From: Janthinobacterium sp. J1-1
GTDB taxonomy: Bacteria; Pseudomonadota; Gammaproteobacteria; Burkholderiales; Burkholderiaceae_D
Assembly (NCBI RefSeq): GCF_030944405.1
Contig: NZ_CP132339.1
Span: forward strand, 2,728,001 to 2,792,000
DNA length: 64,000 nucleotides
Direction of reading: 5' to 3'
Shown here: positions 1-8,434 of the stretch, one piece after another
Numbering within the stretch: position 1 is the first letter of the stretch
How the letters are laid out: every line of letters starts with the position of its first letter
Notes under the pieces: generated by a model
Databases searched by the model: none
What the model was told of the DNA's origin: nothing
What the model saw: the letters and a program-made list of their open reading frames with translations, nothing else
Translations under genes and position numbers: made by a program

Positions 1-36
1 TAATCCGACAACATTGTTAACGCGGCCGGAGGTGAT

Positions 37-70
37 GTCGGATTACGCGCAAGCGCTAATCCGACCTACG
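37..70. repeat. REP-like palindromic repeat, copy 1
   Basis: An inverted repeat with arms GTCGGATTA and TAATCCGAC around a GC-rich centre (CGCGCAAGCGC type), followed by CTACG. A second copy in the opposite orientation lies at 47957-47994. The first nine bases of the window (TAATCCGAC) look like the end of a further copy, so two copies may sit in tandem here. It lies just past the stop of the cysteine-repeat/Sel1 gene, as expected for an intergenic REP-type element. Confidence 0.75.
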
Positions 71-73
71 CCG

Positions 74-2515
74 TCAAGGCTTGCCCTGCGCCACCGCTTT
101 GACGGCGCGTTCCTCCCCCATGCTTGCCGCAATCTTCCACCTCTGCATGGCGCTGGCGCGGTCGGGGCGTTTCAGGCCGGCGCCTTCCCAGTCCATCAGT
201 CCCAGGTTGTAGATATCGCCGGCGCTGCCCTTGTCGGCGGCCATGGTGAACCATTTGCGCGCTTCCTTGTGGTTGACAGGCGTGTTTTTGCCCATCATGT
301 TGTACAGGCCCAGCAAGTGCATCGCTTCGGTATTACCCTTTTGCGCCGCCTGCTTCAAGAGTTCCAGCGCGCGCGGCATGTTGCGCTGCTCCTGCCAGCC
401 TTCGGCCAGCATCACGCCCTTGGCGGCCAGCGCGTAGCTGTCGTTTTTCGCCAGCGCGCGCGTGATCCACGGCTTGGCGTCGGCGTGCCATGCCTGGCGT
501 TCCTGCGTGGTGGGGGCGGCCTGGCCCGGCTTTTTCGATAGTCCTTCGCCCATCAGTGTCATCCAGCCGTACAGGCCGTAGGCGTCGGCATTGCCTTTCT
601 TGACCAGCACGTCGAGCATGGCCAGCGCTTGCGCCTTTTCGCCGTTTTCATACAGTTTCAAGGCCTTCGCCGCACTCGCGTCCTGCGGCACGCTGGCCAC
701 ATGCGGCGACACCGGCGTCGACGCGATGGCGGGTACCGGCGCCGTGCTGGCGCGCTGGCGCAGCGGCAGGCCATAGCCGGCGCCCAGCGCCGCCACGATG
801 GCCGGCGTCAATACCAGGGTATAGGCCAGCTGGTGGCGGCCGCCCTTGCCGGCGATCAGCATGGCCCGTTCGGCCTGTCTGTCGCCGCCCAGCGCTTCGC
901 TCAGCACGCTTTTGACCTGGCGCTTGAACAGCAGCCAGGCCGCGCCGGTGGCCAGCAGGCCGGCAAACGCGCCCATGCCGCGGCCAAAGAAGAACCACAC
1001 GCCGATGGTGGCGGCCAGCGCGCCGAGCGCGCCTTTCCACCAGAATTGCTTGGCCAGCCGGGTGTAGACCTGGCGCAGCGCGCCCAGCACGCAGGTGCGC
1101 ACATTGCTGGCGTAGTCGGCCGAGACCACGTCGGCGTGGGCGTGATTGGTCTCGCCGCTCAGCACCGCTTCGATCACGTCGGCGTTCAGCTCGGACGCCG
1201 CCACGTCGCGCAGCGGCGTCAGCAAGCCCTTCACCTGGGACGAGAACAGGCCGTCATCAAGACTGCCAGCCAGCGCGTCGCTGAGCGCCTTGAGGTCGCC
1301 GCGCAGCAGTTTTTCCACGATATCGTCGAGCGTCAGCCAGCGCAAGTCGCGGCCGTAGGCCACCAGGTGGTGCGACTCGCCATTGCAGGCGGCGTCCAGG
1401 CGCACGATGCGCAGCTTGCCCGCATACAGGGCGTCGACTTCCTGCGGCAGGTCCGGGTCGTACACACTCACTTGCGCCAGCGCCAGGCTGCCGGCAAGCG
1501 CCGCCAGTGAGCGCACGCTTTCTTTTTCGCGGATGCGGCGCGCGTCGTCGGGCGCCTGTTTCGGCAGGCTGACGCTGTAGGCGGGCGCCACATGCACGTC
1601 GACCCAGGCCGCGCTGCCGACCTTGCCGGAACCGTCGCAAGGGTTGCAGCGCAAATCGCCGACGCCGCTGCAGGTGCGGCACGTGACGCTGCCGCTGGCG
1701 CGGCAGGTGCCGCAATTGACATTGCCGTTGCCGTGGCAGGTGTTGCACGTGACCTTGCCGTAGCTGCAATGATGGCAATTGCGCTGCACGTTGCGGTACT
1801 GGGTGCGCGTTTCCGTGTGGTAGCTGGTGCGCGAACTGCCGTTCTCGTAGATGGTAGTGGGTACTTCCACCGTCACGTAATCGGTCACCTGTTCGGTGAC
1901 GAAACCGCTGCCGCTGCAATACGAGCACGACACCTTGCCGCTGCCGTAGCAGCCGTAGGCGTCGCAGCTGACGGTGCGCCGGCCGTGGCAGCTCCAGCAG
2001 GTTTCCGTGGTGCTGCCGTAGCAGGTGGTGCAATCGACGCGGCCGTGGCCGGCGCAGCTGTGGCAGGTGTCCAGATGCCACTGCTTGACGGCGTGACCGA
2101 GGTACAGGCCGTCGGCAATCGCGTCGTAGGCGTGGCCGGCGCCGTTCAGTTCCGTGCCCAGCCTGGCCGCCGCGCGGCGCAGCCGGTCTTTGGTCTGCCC
2201 CTGCGCGAATGGCGTCACTTCATGGCTGGCGCAGCAGTGATCGCTCGCTGACGGCGTGAAATAGCCGTTGATATGGCGCTGTTCCAGGCGCGCCTCGAAG
2301 GTGTAATTGGCTTGCAGTGAAAAGTCCTGGAGCACATCGTCTTCGGCCAGCGGCGTGATGTCCTGCGGCTCGAAGCGGGTCTTGTCCTGCACCAGGGTGC
2401 GCAATTTGCCCAGTACGGTGGGTGCGTCGTCCTTGCCCAGGTTGATGGGGGCGGGCGAGGCCGGCGCGCTGGCGCCGCCGGTGTCATCGCCGTTCGTCTC
2501 CGACACTGGGTTCAT
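74..2515 (-). CDS. Membrane protein with ten cysteine pairs (DnaJ-type zinc-finger-like) and C-terminal Sel1 repeats
   Basis: An 813-residue protein of unknown function. Residues 151-293 hold ten cysteine pairs: five (C151/C154, C162/C165, C173/C176, C184/C189, C197/C200), a cysteine-free Tyr/Thr-rich stretch (201-246), then five more (C247/C250, C257/C260, C268/C271, C279/C282, C290/C293). Several are followed by GxG as in the DnaJ CxxCxGxG zinc domain, but DnaJ has only four repeats and no J domain is seen here. Hydrophobic segments near 492-510, 514-531 and 563-583 suggest membrane anchoring. Residues 615-813 carry Sel1/TPR-like repeats (for example AMHLLGLYNMMGKN). Family knowledge supports metal binding by the cysteines and protein contacts by the Sel1 repeats; the actual role is not known. 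Confidence 0.85.
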   Translation of the reverse strand: MNPVSETNGDDTGGASAPASPAPINLGKDDAPTVLGKLRTLVQDKTRFEPQDITPLAEDDVLQDFSLQANYTFEARLEQRHINGYFTPSASDHCCASHEVTPFAQGQTKDRLRRAAARLGTELNGAGHAYDAIADGLYLGHAVKQWHLDTCHSCAGHGRVDCTTCYGSTTETCWSCHGRRTVSCDAYGCYGSGKVSCSYCSGSGFVTEQVTDYVTVEVPTTIYENGSSRTSYHTETRTQYRNVQRNCHHCSYGKVTCNTCHGNGNVNCGTCRASGSVTCRTCSGVGDLRCNPCDGSGKVGSAAWVDVHVAPAYSVSLPKQAPDDARRIREKESVRSLAALAGSLALAQVSVYDPDLPQEVDALYAGKLRIVRLDAACNGESHHLVAYGRDLRWLTLDDIVEKLLRGDLKALSDALAGSLDDGLFSSQVKGLLTPLRDVAASELNADVIEAVLSGETNHAHADVVSADYASNVRTCVLGALRQVYTRLAKQFWWKGALGALAATIGVWFFFGRGMGAFAGLLATGAAWLLFKRQVKSVLSEALGGDRQAERAMLIAGKGGRHQLAYTLVLTPAIVAALGAGYGLPLRQRASTAPVPAIASTPVSPHVASVPQDASAAKALKLYENGEKAQALAMLDVLVKKGNADAYGLYGWMTLMGEGLSKKPGQAAPTTQERQAWHADAKPWITRALAKNDSYALAAKGVMLAEGWQEQRNMPRALELLKQAAQKGNTEAMHLLGLYNMMGKNTPVNHKEARKWFTMAADKGSAGDIYNLGLMDWEGAGLKRPDRASAMQRWKIAASMGEERAVKAVAQGKP

Positions 2516-2628
2516 GCGACCATCCTTTGCTCAGTAGAAAGATGTTTGGATTTTAGCATTGATGGCATTGACGCCATGCGGCCGGCCGGCGCATGCGAAA
2601 ATGCGGGCTGTTGAATTGAGGAGTTGCC

Positions 2629-3528
2629 ATGCAGGCCAAGCATTATGTGTTTCCCGTGATCGCCGTACTGATCTGGGCCGTCAATACCATCGTCAGCAAG
2701 CTGGCCGTCGGCGTGATCGATCCGGCCGCGATCTCGTTTTTCCGCTGGCTGCTGGCCGGCGTGCTGCTGGCGCTGGCGTTCGGCCGTCCGGTATGGAAGC
2801 AGCGCGCCGTCGTCAAGCCCTACCTGGGCAAGCTGTTTGTGCTGGGCATGCTGGGCATGGTGATGTACCAGTGCCTGGCGTATATCGCCGCGCAGACCAC
2901 CTCGGCCACCAATATGGGCATCCTGGCGTCGATGATGCCGCTGCTGGCGGTCGGGCTGTCGGTGCTGCTGCTGGGCGAGGCGGCCACCGTCGGCGGCGTG
3001 TTCGGCGGCCTGGTGTCGCTGCTGGGGCTGGCGTATCTGCTCAGCCATGGCGACCCGGCCGCGCTGCTGGCGCACGGCGCCGCCATCGGCGATGGGCTGA
3101 TGCTGCTGGCCTGCCTGTCGTATGCCGGCTATGGCGTGCTGCTCAAGCGCTGGAAGATTCCCCTGAATAATTGGCACTCGCTGCTGGTGCAGGTCTGGTG
3201 CGCGGTGCCGGTGCTGTTCATCTATTACCTGAGCCAGTCGGCGCCGCCCGTGACCAACGCCGGCCTGCCGCTGGTGCTGTTCGCCGGCATCCCCGCCTCC
3301 ATCGTCGCGCCGTTCCTGTGGATGCACGGGCTGGCGAAGCTGGGACCTAGCCGCGCCACCACCCTGATGAATCTGCTGCCGGTGTTCACCGTGATTATCG
3401 CCATGCTGTTTCTTGGCGAAACCCTGCACGCCTACGATGTGATCGGCGGCGGCGTCACCCTGCTCGGCGTGCTGATGGTGCAACTGCTCAAGCAACCGCT
3501 GCGCCGCGCCAAGGTCAAATCGGCTTGA
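2629..3528 (+). CDS. EamA-family (DMT superfamily) transporter
   Basis: A 299-residue, almost wholly hydrophobic protein with about ten predicted membrane helices arranged as two EamA halves, the usual size for the family. The end of the second half (SRATTLMNLLPVFTVIIAML) is typical of EamA proteins. Members export metabolites or amino acids across the inner membrane; the substrate cannot be read from sequence. The ATG at 2629 has a GAGGAG ribosome site eight bases upstream. It is divergent from the cysteine-repeat gene and is followed after 37 bases by a methyltransferase on the same strand. Confidence 0.9.
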   Translation: MQAKHYVFPVIAVLIWAVNTIVSKLAVGVIDPAAISFFRWLLAGVLLALAFGRPVWKQRAVVKPYLGKLFVLGMLGMVMYQCLAYIAAQTTSATNMGILASMMPLLAVGLSVLLLGEAATVGGVFGGLVSLLGLAYLLSHGDPAALLAHGAAIGDGLMLLACLSYAGYGVLLKRWKIPLNNWHSLLVQVWCAVPVLFIYYLSQSAPPVTNAGLPLVLFAGIPASIVAPFLWMHGLAKLGPSRATTLMNLLPVFTVIIAMLFLGETLHAYDVIGGGVTLLGVLMVQLLKQPLRRAKVKSA

Positions 3529-3565
3529 TTTTTTGCTATGCTGGTGCTTTTTGCCAGGAGCCGTC

Positions 3566-4162
3566 ATGATCATCAATCCCACCCTCGATACCTTGCTGGG
3601 CGAACTCGAAGCGTTCGGCCTGGCCAACGATGCGGCGCACGCCGAACGCGGCAGCCGCATGCTCAATATCACGCGCGATACGGGCCAGTTGCTGGCGGTG
3701 CTGGTCCAGGCGCGTGGCGCGCGGCGCCTGCTGGAAATCGGCACCTCGAACGGTTACTCCACCCTGTGGCTGGCGCACGCGGCGCAGGGCCTGCAGGGCA
3801 CGGTGGTGACGGTGGAGCTGGCGCAGGATAAATTCGCCATGGCGCAGGCCAATTTTGCGCGGGCGCAATTGGCACAGCTGATCGAACAGAAACTCGGTGA
3901 CGCGGGCCAGGTGCTGCGCGAGGCGCAGGACGGCGCGCACGACTTTATCTTCCTCGACTCGGCGCGCGGTCAATATCAGGCGTGGTGGCCGCAGCTGGAC
4001 CGGGTGCTGGTTGCGGGCGGCGTGCTGGTGGTCGACAACGCCACCTCGCACTATGAGGAGATGGCGCCATTTCTTGACGGCATACGGGATGATCCTCGCT
4101 ATACCACATGCCTGGTACCGGTCGGCAAGGGCGAGTTTATCGCCGTCAAGTCGGCTACCTGA
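3566..4162 (+). CDS. Class I SAM-dependent O-methyltransferase
   Basis: A 198-residue protein of the catechol/caffeoyl-CoA O-methyltransferase type. The SAM-binding motif LLEIGTSNGYSTLWLA sits near residues 60-75, an acidic second motif follows (VTVELAQDKF), and FIFLDSARGQY provides the metal-binding Asp region. The ATG at 3566 is preferred over an upstream in-frame start at 3533 because CCAGGAG precedes it at normal spacing and homologues begin near this point. Its stop abuts the stop of the convergent fRMsr gene with no intervening base. Substrate unknown. Confidence 0.85.
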   Translation: MIINPTLDTLLGELEAFGLANDAAHAERGSRMLNITRDTGQLLAVLVQARGARRLLEIGTSNGYSTLWLAHAAQGLQGTVVTVELAQDKFAMAQANFARAQLAQLIEQKLGDAGQVLREAQDGAHDFIFLDSARGQYQAWWPQLDRVLVAGGVLVVDNATSHYEEMAPFLDGIRDDPRYTTCLVPVGKGEFIAVKSAT

Positions 4163-4672
4163 TCAGGCAGCGACGATGGTCGCTTCCAGCGCACGCACCA
4201 GCGACTCGATGCCTTGCGCATCGACATCGTCGAAGCGGCCGGGCAGGGGGCTGTCGAGGTCGAACACGCCGACCACTGCGCCGTTCGAGAAGATCGGCAC
4301 CACCAGTTCCGAGCGCGAATTGACGTCGCAGGCGATATGGCCGGGAAACGCATGCACATCCTGCACCACGATGGACTTGCCTTCGACCACGGTGGTGCCG
4401 CACACGCCACGGCCCTTCTTGATGCGGATGCAGGCCGGCTTGCCCTGGAACGGTCCCAGCACCAGTTCATCACCCTTGAGGAAATAGAAACCGGCCCAGT
4501 TCAGGCCCGGCATGGTGTTGAACACCAGCGAGCTGAAGTTGGCGGTATTGGCGATATAGTCGGTTTCGCCGGCCAGCAGGCCCTGCAGCTGTGAACGCAG
4601 GTCGGCATACATGGTTTGCTTGGCGGCGGGGGTGTCGGTGCCGTAGGCGGCGTCGCTGATGGTAAAGGTCAT
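4163..4672 (-). CDS. msrC: Free methionine-(R)-sulfoxide reductase (GAF domain)
   Basis: A 169-residue GAF-domain protein of the fRMsr (YebR/MsrC) family, which reduces free L-methionine-(R)-sulfoxide in the cytoplasm with thioredoxin. The three family cysteines are present: C81 (KPAC), C91 (GVCG) and C115 (HIAC), together with the motif PGLNWAGFYF. The ATG at 4672 gives the normal family length; an upstream in-frame start would add 110 unrelated residues that overlap the LysR gene. It lies 61 bases downstream of the LysR gene on the same strand and may be co-transcribed with it. Confidence 0.93.
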   Translation of the reverse strand: MTFTISDAAYGTDTPAAKQTMYADLRSQLQGLLAGETDYIANTANFSSLVFNTMPGLNWAGFYFLKGDELVLGPFQGKPACIRIKKGRGVCGTTVVEGKSIVVQDVHAFPGHIACDVNSRSELVVPIFSNGAVVGVFDLDSPLPGRFDDVDAQGIESLVRALEATIVAA

Positions 4673-4733
4673 GGTGAAAGCTCTTGAACAGGGAAGGCGA
4701 CATGGTAGCGCTTCTGGCGCGATCGCGTACTGG

Positions 4734-5612
4734 TCAGGCGTTTGCCCTTGCATGCAACAAGTCCAGCGCCGGATGTGATTTCTCCTTGGGCGCCACCAGC
4801 GCGATCCGCAGCGCCAGTTCCTCGCCCTCGGCCAGCGCGCGGTAGGCGACCCCGGCCAGGCGCAGCGCGCGGAACGAGTCGGCCAGCAGCGCCGCGCCCT
4901 TGCCGGCGGCCACTTCGGCCAGCAGCACATGATGGTCCGGCGGTTCGCGCAGGAATACGGGATCGTAGCCGTGGCGCGCAAATACCTGCTGGCAATGGTC
5001 AAAAAATGCCGGCTGGCGCGCGCGTTCGAACCAATACACGGGCAAGCACTGCAAATCGGCCAGGCGCAAGCGGCGCTTGCGCGCCAGCGCGTGGCCGGAC
5101 GGCAAGGCCACCATCATGGGCTGGCGCAGCAAGGGGTGCACCGCCAGCTCGAAGGTATTGGCCGGCAGGGCCACCAGCGCCGCGTCGAGCTTGCCCTTGC
5201 GCACAGCCGTGATCAGGGTAGGGGACGGCGCCGATTGCAGGCGCAGCGTGGTGGCCGGCAGGCGCGTTTCCAGCTGCGCCAGCCAGGGCCGGAACAGGCC
5301 CGCCTCGACCGACGTCGTCAGGCCCAGGCGCAGCTGTGGCGCCGCGCTGTTGCGCGCCAGCGAGCGCTCGGCCTGGTCCAGTAACGCCAGGATTCGCAGC
5401 GCCTGCGGCAGCAGGCTTGCTCCGGCATCGGTCAGCGCCACGCCTTGCGTATCGCGTTCGAACAGGCGCGTGCCGAGCTTGTCTTCAAGCGTCTTGATGG
5501 CGCGCGACAGGGGCGGCTGCGTCATGTGCAGCTGCTGCGCCGCCTGGCGGAAGTTCAAACAGCGGGCGACCGCGCAAAACAGGGTCAATGCGTGGGTGTC
5601 GAGGGCTCTCAT
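4734..5612 (-). CDS. LysR-family transcriptional regulator
   Basis: A 292-residue LysR regulator. The N-terminal winged helix-turn-helix is clear (LTLFCAVARCLNFRQAAQQL, then THE QPPLSRAIKTLE recognition region at about 30-45), followed by a periplasmic-binding-like effector domain of normal length. It is transcribed away from the aldo/keto reductase at 5700 with an 87-base gap, the usual arrangement for a LysR protein controlling its divergent neighbour. A T-N11-A box overlaps its own start codon (5611-5625), which suggests autorepression. The effector is unknown. Confidence 0.92.
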   Translation of the reverse strand: MRALDTHALTLFCAVARCLNFRQAAQQLHMTQPPLSRAIKTLEDKLGTRLFERDTQGVALTDAGASLLPQALRILALLDQAERSLARNSAAPQLRLGLTTSVEAGLFRPWLAQLETRLPATTLRLQSAPSPTLITAVRKGKLDAALVALPANTFELAVHPLLRQPMMVALPSGHALARKRRLRLADLQCLPVYWFERARQPAFFDHCQQVFARHGYDPVFLREPPDHHVLLAEVAAGKGAALLADSFRALRLAGVAYRALAEGEELALRIALVAPKEKSHPALDLLHARANA

Positions 5613-5625
5613 ACCATAAAGGTAT
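5611..5625. promoter_or_regulatory. LysR-type T-N11-A operator
   Basis: The sequence ATACCATAAAGGTAT is a perfect inverted repeat (ATACC/GGTAT) that fits the T-N11-A consensus of LysR operators. It overlaps the start codon of the LysR gene (5610-5612) and lies 75 bases upstream of the aldo/keto reductase start, so one bound site could repress the regulator and act on the divergent gene. Confidence 0.6.
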
Positions 5626-5699
5626 CACGAAATCGGACCTTCCCCCGCTGCTCAAGGCGCGCCAGACTGGTCTCACTCAACCATCACTGGAGAATCACC

Positions 5700-6704
5700 A
5701 TGCGACAAATCGTGCCACAAAGCGTACGACACATCGGCAATAGCGGAATGGCTGCTTCGGCGCTGGGCCTGGGCTGCATGGGCATGTCCGAGTTTTATGG
5801 CGCCACCGACGAGGCGCAGTCGCTGGCCACCTTGGCGGCGGCGTTCGACGCCGGCGTGACCCTGTTCGATACGGCCGACACCTATGGCTTTGGCCACAAC
5901 GAACAATTGCTGGGCCGCTTTCTGCAAGGCAAACGCTCGCGCGTGCTGGTCGCCACCAAGTGCGGGCTGGCGCGCGAGCCGGGCGGCTATGCGCGCCGGG
6001 TCGATAATTCTGCCGCGTATATTCGCCAGGCCTGCGAGGCGTCGTTGCAGCGGCTCGGCGTCGACACCATCGATCTGTTTTATCTGCACCGCATCAACCT
6101 CGATACGCCGTTGGAGGAGTCGATGGGCGCGCTGGCGCAATTGCGGCAGCAGGGCAAGATCCGCGCGATCGGCTTGTGCGAAGTGGGGCCGCAGACGCTG
6201 TTGCGCGCCGCCGCGATCGCGCCGGTGGCTGCCGTGCAAAGCGAATATTCGCTGTGGACGCGTGAACCGGAGCAGGGCGTGCTGGCCGCCTGCCGCACGG
6301 TGGGCGCCAGCTTTGTTGCCTACAGCCCACTGGGGCGCGGATTCCTGACGGGTGCTGTCCATGATGTGGCAGCCCTGGAGCCGAATGACTTTCGCCGCTT
6401 CAATCCGCGTTTTGCGGCTGAGAACATGGCACGCAACCAGGCCATCGTGGCGCCGCTGCGGCGGATGGCGCAGGAAAAACAGTGCACGCCGGCCCAGCTG
6501 GCGCTGGCCTGGCTGCTGGCGCAGGGCGACGATATCATCGCGATACCCGGCACCAAGCGGATTGTTTATCTGCACGATAACCTCGGCGCGCTGGCGGTGC
6601 GCTTGAGCCCGGCTGAGCTGGACGCCATGGCGCACGCTTTTCCACCGGGCGCGGCCTTTGGCGCCCGGTATACCGACGAGGGCATGAAGGGTGTGGACGC
6701 CTGA
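5700..6704 (+). CDS. Aldo/keto reductase
   Basis: A 334-residue NADPH-dependent aldo/keto reductase of the AKR11/13 (YajO/IolS-like) type. The catalytic tetrad is visible: Asp and Tyr in FDTADTYGFG, Lys in VLVATKCG and His in FYLHRIN. The C-terminal segment AIPGTKRIVYLHDNLGA is the usual NADP-binding loop. The ATG at 5700 follows CTGGAGAATCACC; longer in-frame starts would run back through the LysR gene. Substrate unknown; the divergent LysR regulator is its likely controller. Confidence 0.92.
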   Translation: MRQIVPQSVRHIGNSGMAASALGLGCMGMSEFYGATDEAQSLATLAAAFDAGVTLFDTADTYGFGHNEQLLGRFLQGKRSRVLVATKCGLAREPGGYARRVDNSAAYIRQACEASLQRLGVDTIDLFYLHRINLDTPLEESMGALAQLRQQGKIRAIGLCEVGPQTLLRAAAIAPVAAVQSEYSLWTREPEQGVLAACRTVGASFVAYSPLGRGFLTGAVHDVAALEPNDFRRFNPRFAAENMARNQAIVAPLRRMAQEKQCTPAQLALAWLLAQGDDIIAIPGTKRIVYLHDNLGALAVRLSPAELDAMAHAFPPGAAFGARYTDEGMKGVDA

Positions 6705-6791
6705 TGGTTGCTCAGTGTTCGCTACCGAACGTACACCAGACTTTTCATAAGGAAAAATGCAGGACGATCTGCTAGCATCGACCAGGTCCCC

Positions 6792-7652
6792 ATGTCACCC
6801 GGGAAACCAAGCAAAGGTGGGAAACCATTGTTAGACGACGATGCAATTTTTGATATTGAACTGAAATTATTGTTGGAAGGAATATTGCTGCGGTATCAGC
6901 ATGACTTCCGCGATTATTCGGTGGCCTCGCTGCGCCGGCGCATGCGCCAGGCGCTCGAACGTTTCGACTGCGCGACCTTGTCGCAGTTGCAGGATCGCAT
7001 ACTGCACGAGCCGGCCATGTTCCTGCAGATGCTGCAGTTCTTTACGGTACAGGTCAGCGAGATGTTCCGCGACCCGGCGTATTTCCGCGCGCTGCGTGAA
7101 AAAGTCGTGCCGGTGCTGCACACCTATCCCTCGATCAAGATCTGGGTCGCCGGTTGCAGCAGCGGCGAAGAAGTGTGGTCGCTGGCAATTTTGCTGGAAG
7201 AAGAGGGCTTGCTGGAACGCACCATGATTTATGCCACGGATATCAATGTCGATGCGCTGGCCGCCGCCGAGGCCGGCATTTATGCGGTCGACCGCATCGC
7301 CCAGTTCAGCGACAATTACCGGCGTTCGGGCGGCAAGCGTTCCTTGTCCGACTACTACACGGCCGCGTACAAAGGCGCGATTTTCGACCGCCGGCTGCGC
7401 CGCCATTTCGTGTTTGCCGACCACAGCCTGGCGACCGACAGCGTCTTTTCCGAGGTGCATATGGTGTCATGCCGCAATGTGATGATTTACTTTAACAAGG
7501 ACCTGCAGGACCGCGCGCTGGGCCTGTTCCATGAAGCGCTGGTCAACCGCGGTTTCCTGGGGCTGGGCATGAAGGAAAGCCTGCATTTCAGCCGGCATGC
7601 GGGCAACTTCCGCGAGCTGTGCCAGGTGGAAAAAATCTTCCAGCGGGCTTGA
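6792..7652 (+). CDS. cheR: CheR-type protein methyltransferase
   Basis: A 286-residue SAM-dependent methyltransferase of the chemotaxis CheR family, which methylates glutamates on chemoreceptors. An N-terminal helical CheR_N region (about 15-80) precedes the catalytic domain with WVAGCSSGEEVWSLAI (SAM site), IYATDINVDALAAA and SCRNVMIYF. The start is uncertain: the ATG at 6792 has only a weak ribosome site, and a TTG at 6828 has a better one (AAAGGTGG). It begins a cluster with a CheB esterase and two histidine kinases but no receptor, CheW or CheA, so the methylated partner must lie elsewhere or be a sensor kinase. Confidence 0.88.
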   Translation: MSPGKPSKGGKPLLDDDAIFDIELKLLLEGILLRYQHDFRDYSVASLRRRMRQALERFDCATLSQLQDRILHEPAMFLQMLQFFTVQVSEMFRDPAYFRALREKVVPVLHTYPSIKIWVAGCSSGEEVWSLAILLEEEGLLERTMIYATDINVDALAAAEAGIYAVDRIAQFSDNYRRSGGKRSLSDYYTAAYKGAIFDRRLRRHFVFADHSLATDSVFSEVHMVSCRNVMIYFNKDLQDRALGLFHEALVNRGFLGLGMKESLHFSRHAGNFRELCQVEKIFQRA

Positions 7653-7666
7653 AAGGTGATTTGACC

Positions 7667-8275
7667 ATGCTGCCGCACCGCGCACCGCTGACCACCATCG
7701 CCGCGCCGCCGGAAGGCCTGCGCCTGATCGCCATCGGCGCCTCGGCCGGCGGCGTCGAAGCGCTGGGCTTGCTGCTATGCGCCTTGCCGGCCCACTGCCG
7801 CGCCAGCGTGGTGGTGGTGCTGCACCTGGCGCCGGGTCGTTCGAGCCGCCTGCCGCTGCTGTATGGTGCGCGTTGCCTGCTGCCGATCCGCGAAGCGCAG
7901 GACAAGGAACCCTTGCAGCCGGGAGTGGTGTATTTCGCGCCGCCCGACTACCATTTGCAGATCGAGCCGGAGCGCAGCTTTTCGCTGTCGCTGGAAGCGC
8001 CCGTGTATTTTTCGCGCCCATCGATCGACGTGCTGCTGGAAACGGCGGCCAGCACCTACCGGCGCGAGATGCTGGCCATTATCCTGACCGGCGCCTCGGC
8101 CGATGGCGCCGAAGGGTTGGCGAAAGTGCGCCAGCTGGGCGGCGGCGCCTGGGTGCAGGACCCGGCGACGGCCTCGTCGGCCACGATGCCGGCCGCCGCG
8201 CTGCGGCGCGCGGGCGCCGACCGCGTGCTGGACGTGCGGCAACTGGCCGCCAGCCTGGCTTTGTTGGCAAGCTGA
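7667..8275 (+). CDS. CheB-type methylesterase without receiver domain
   Basis: A 202-residue CheB catalytic domain (protein-glutamate methylesterase). The catalytic Ser is in AIGASAGGVEAL, the His in VLHLAPGRSSR, and the Asp in LTGASADGAEGL. The usual N-terminal receiver of CheB is absent, so control by CheA phosphorylation is not possible for this chain alone. The ATG at 7667 follows GAAAGGTGA at good spacing, 14 bases after the cheR stop. Tight linkage to cheR and to two downstream kinases suggests an adaptation module for a non-standard sensory pathway. Confidence 0.88.
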   Translation: MLPHRAPLTTIAAPPEGLRLIAIGASAGGVEALGLLLCALPAHCRASVVVVLHLAPGRSSRLPLLYGARCLLPIREAQDKEPLQPGVVYFAPPDYHLQIEPERSFSLSLEAPVYFSRPSIDVLLETAASTYRREMLAIILTGASADGAEGLAKVRQLGGGAWVQDPATASSATMPAAALRRAGADRVLDVRQLAASLALLAS

Positions 8276-8434
8276 GCTGCACGCTTGCACAGTCCGCCGG
8301 TGCGGATGGCGCAGTACGTGTAAGATACACATGAATGCGGTAATGTTGAATTTGTGATATTAGAATTCCTGTTTTGTAACTTTTATTGAAACGCACGCTG
8401 CCGGCTGGCCGTCGCGATGCCTGAAGACTGATCC

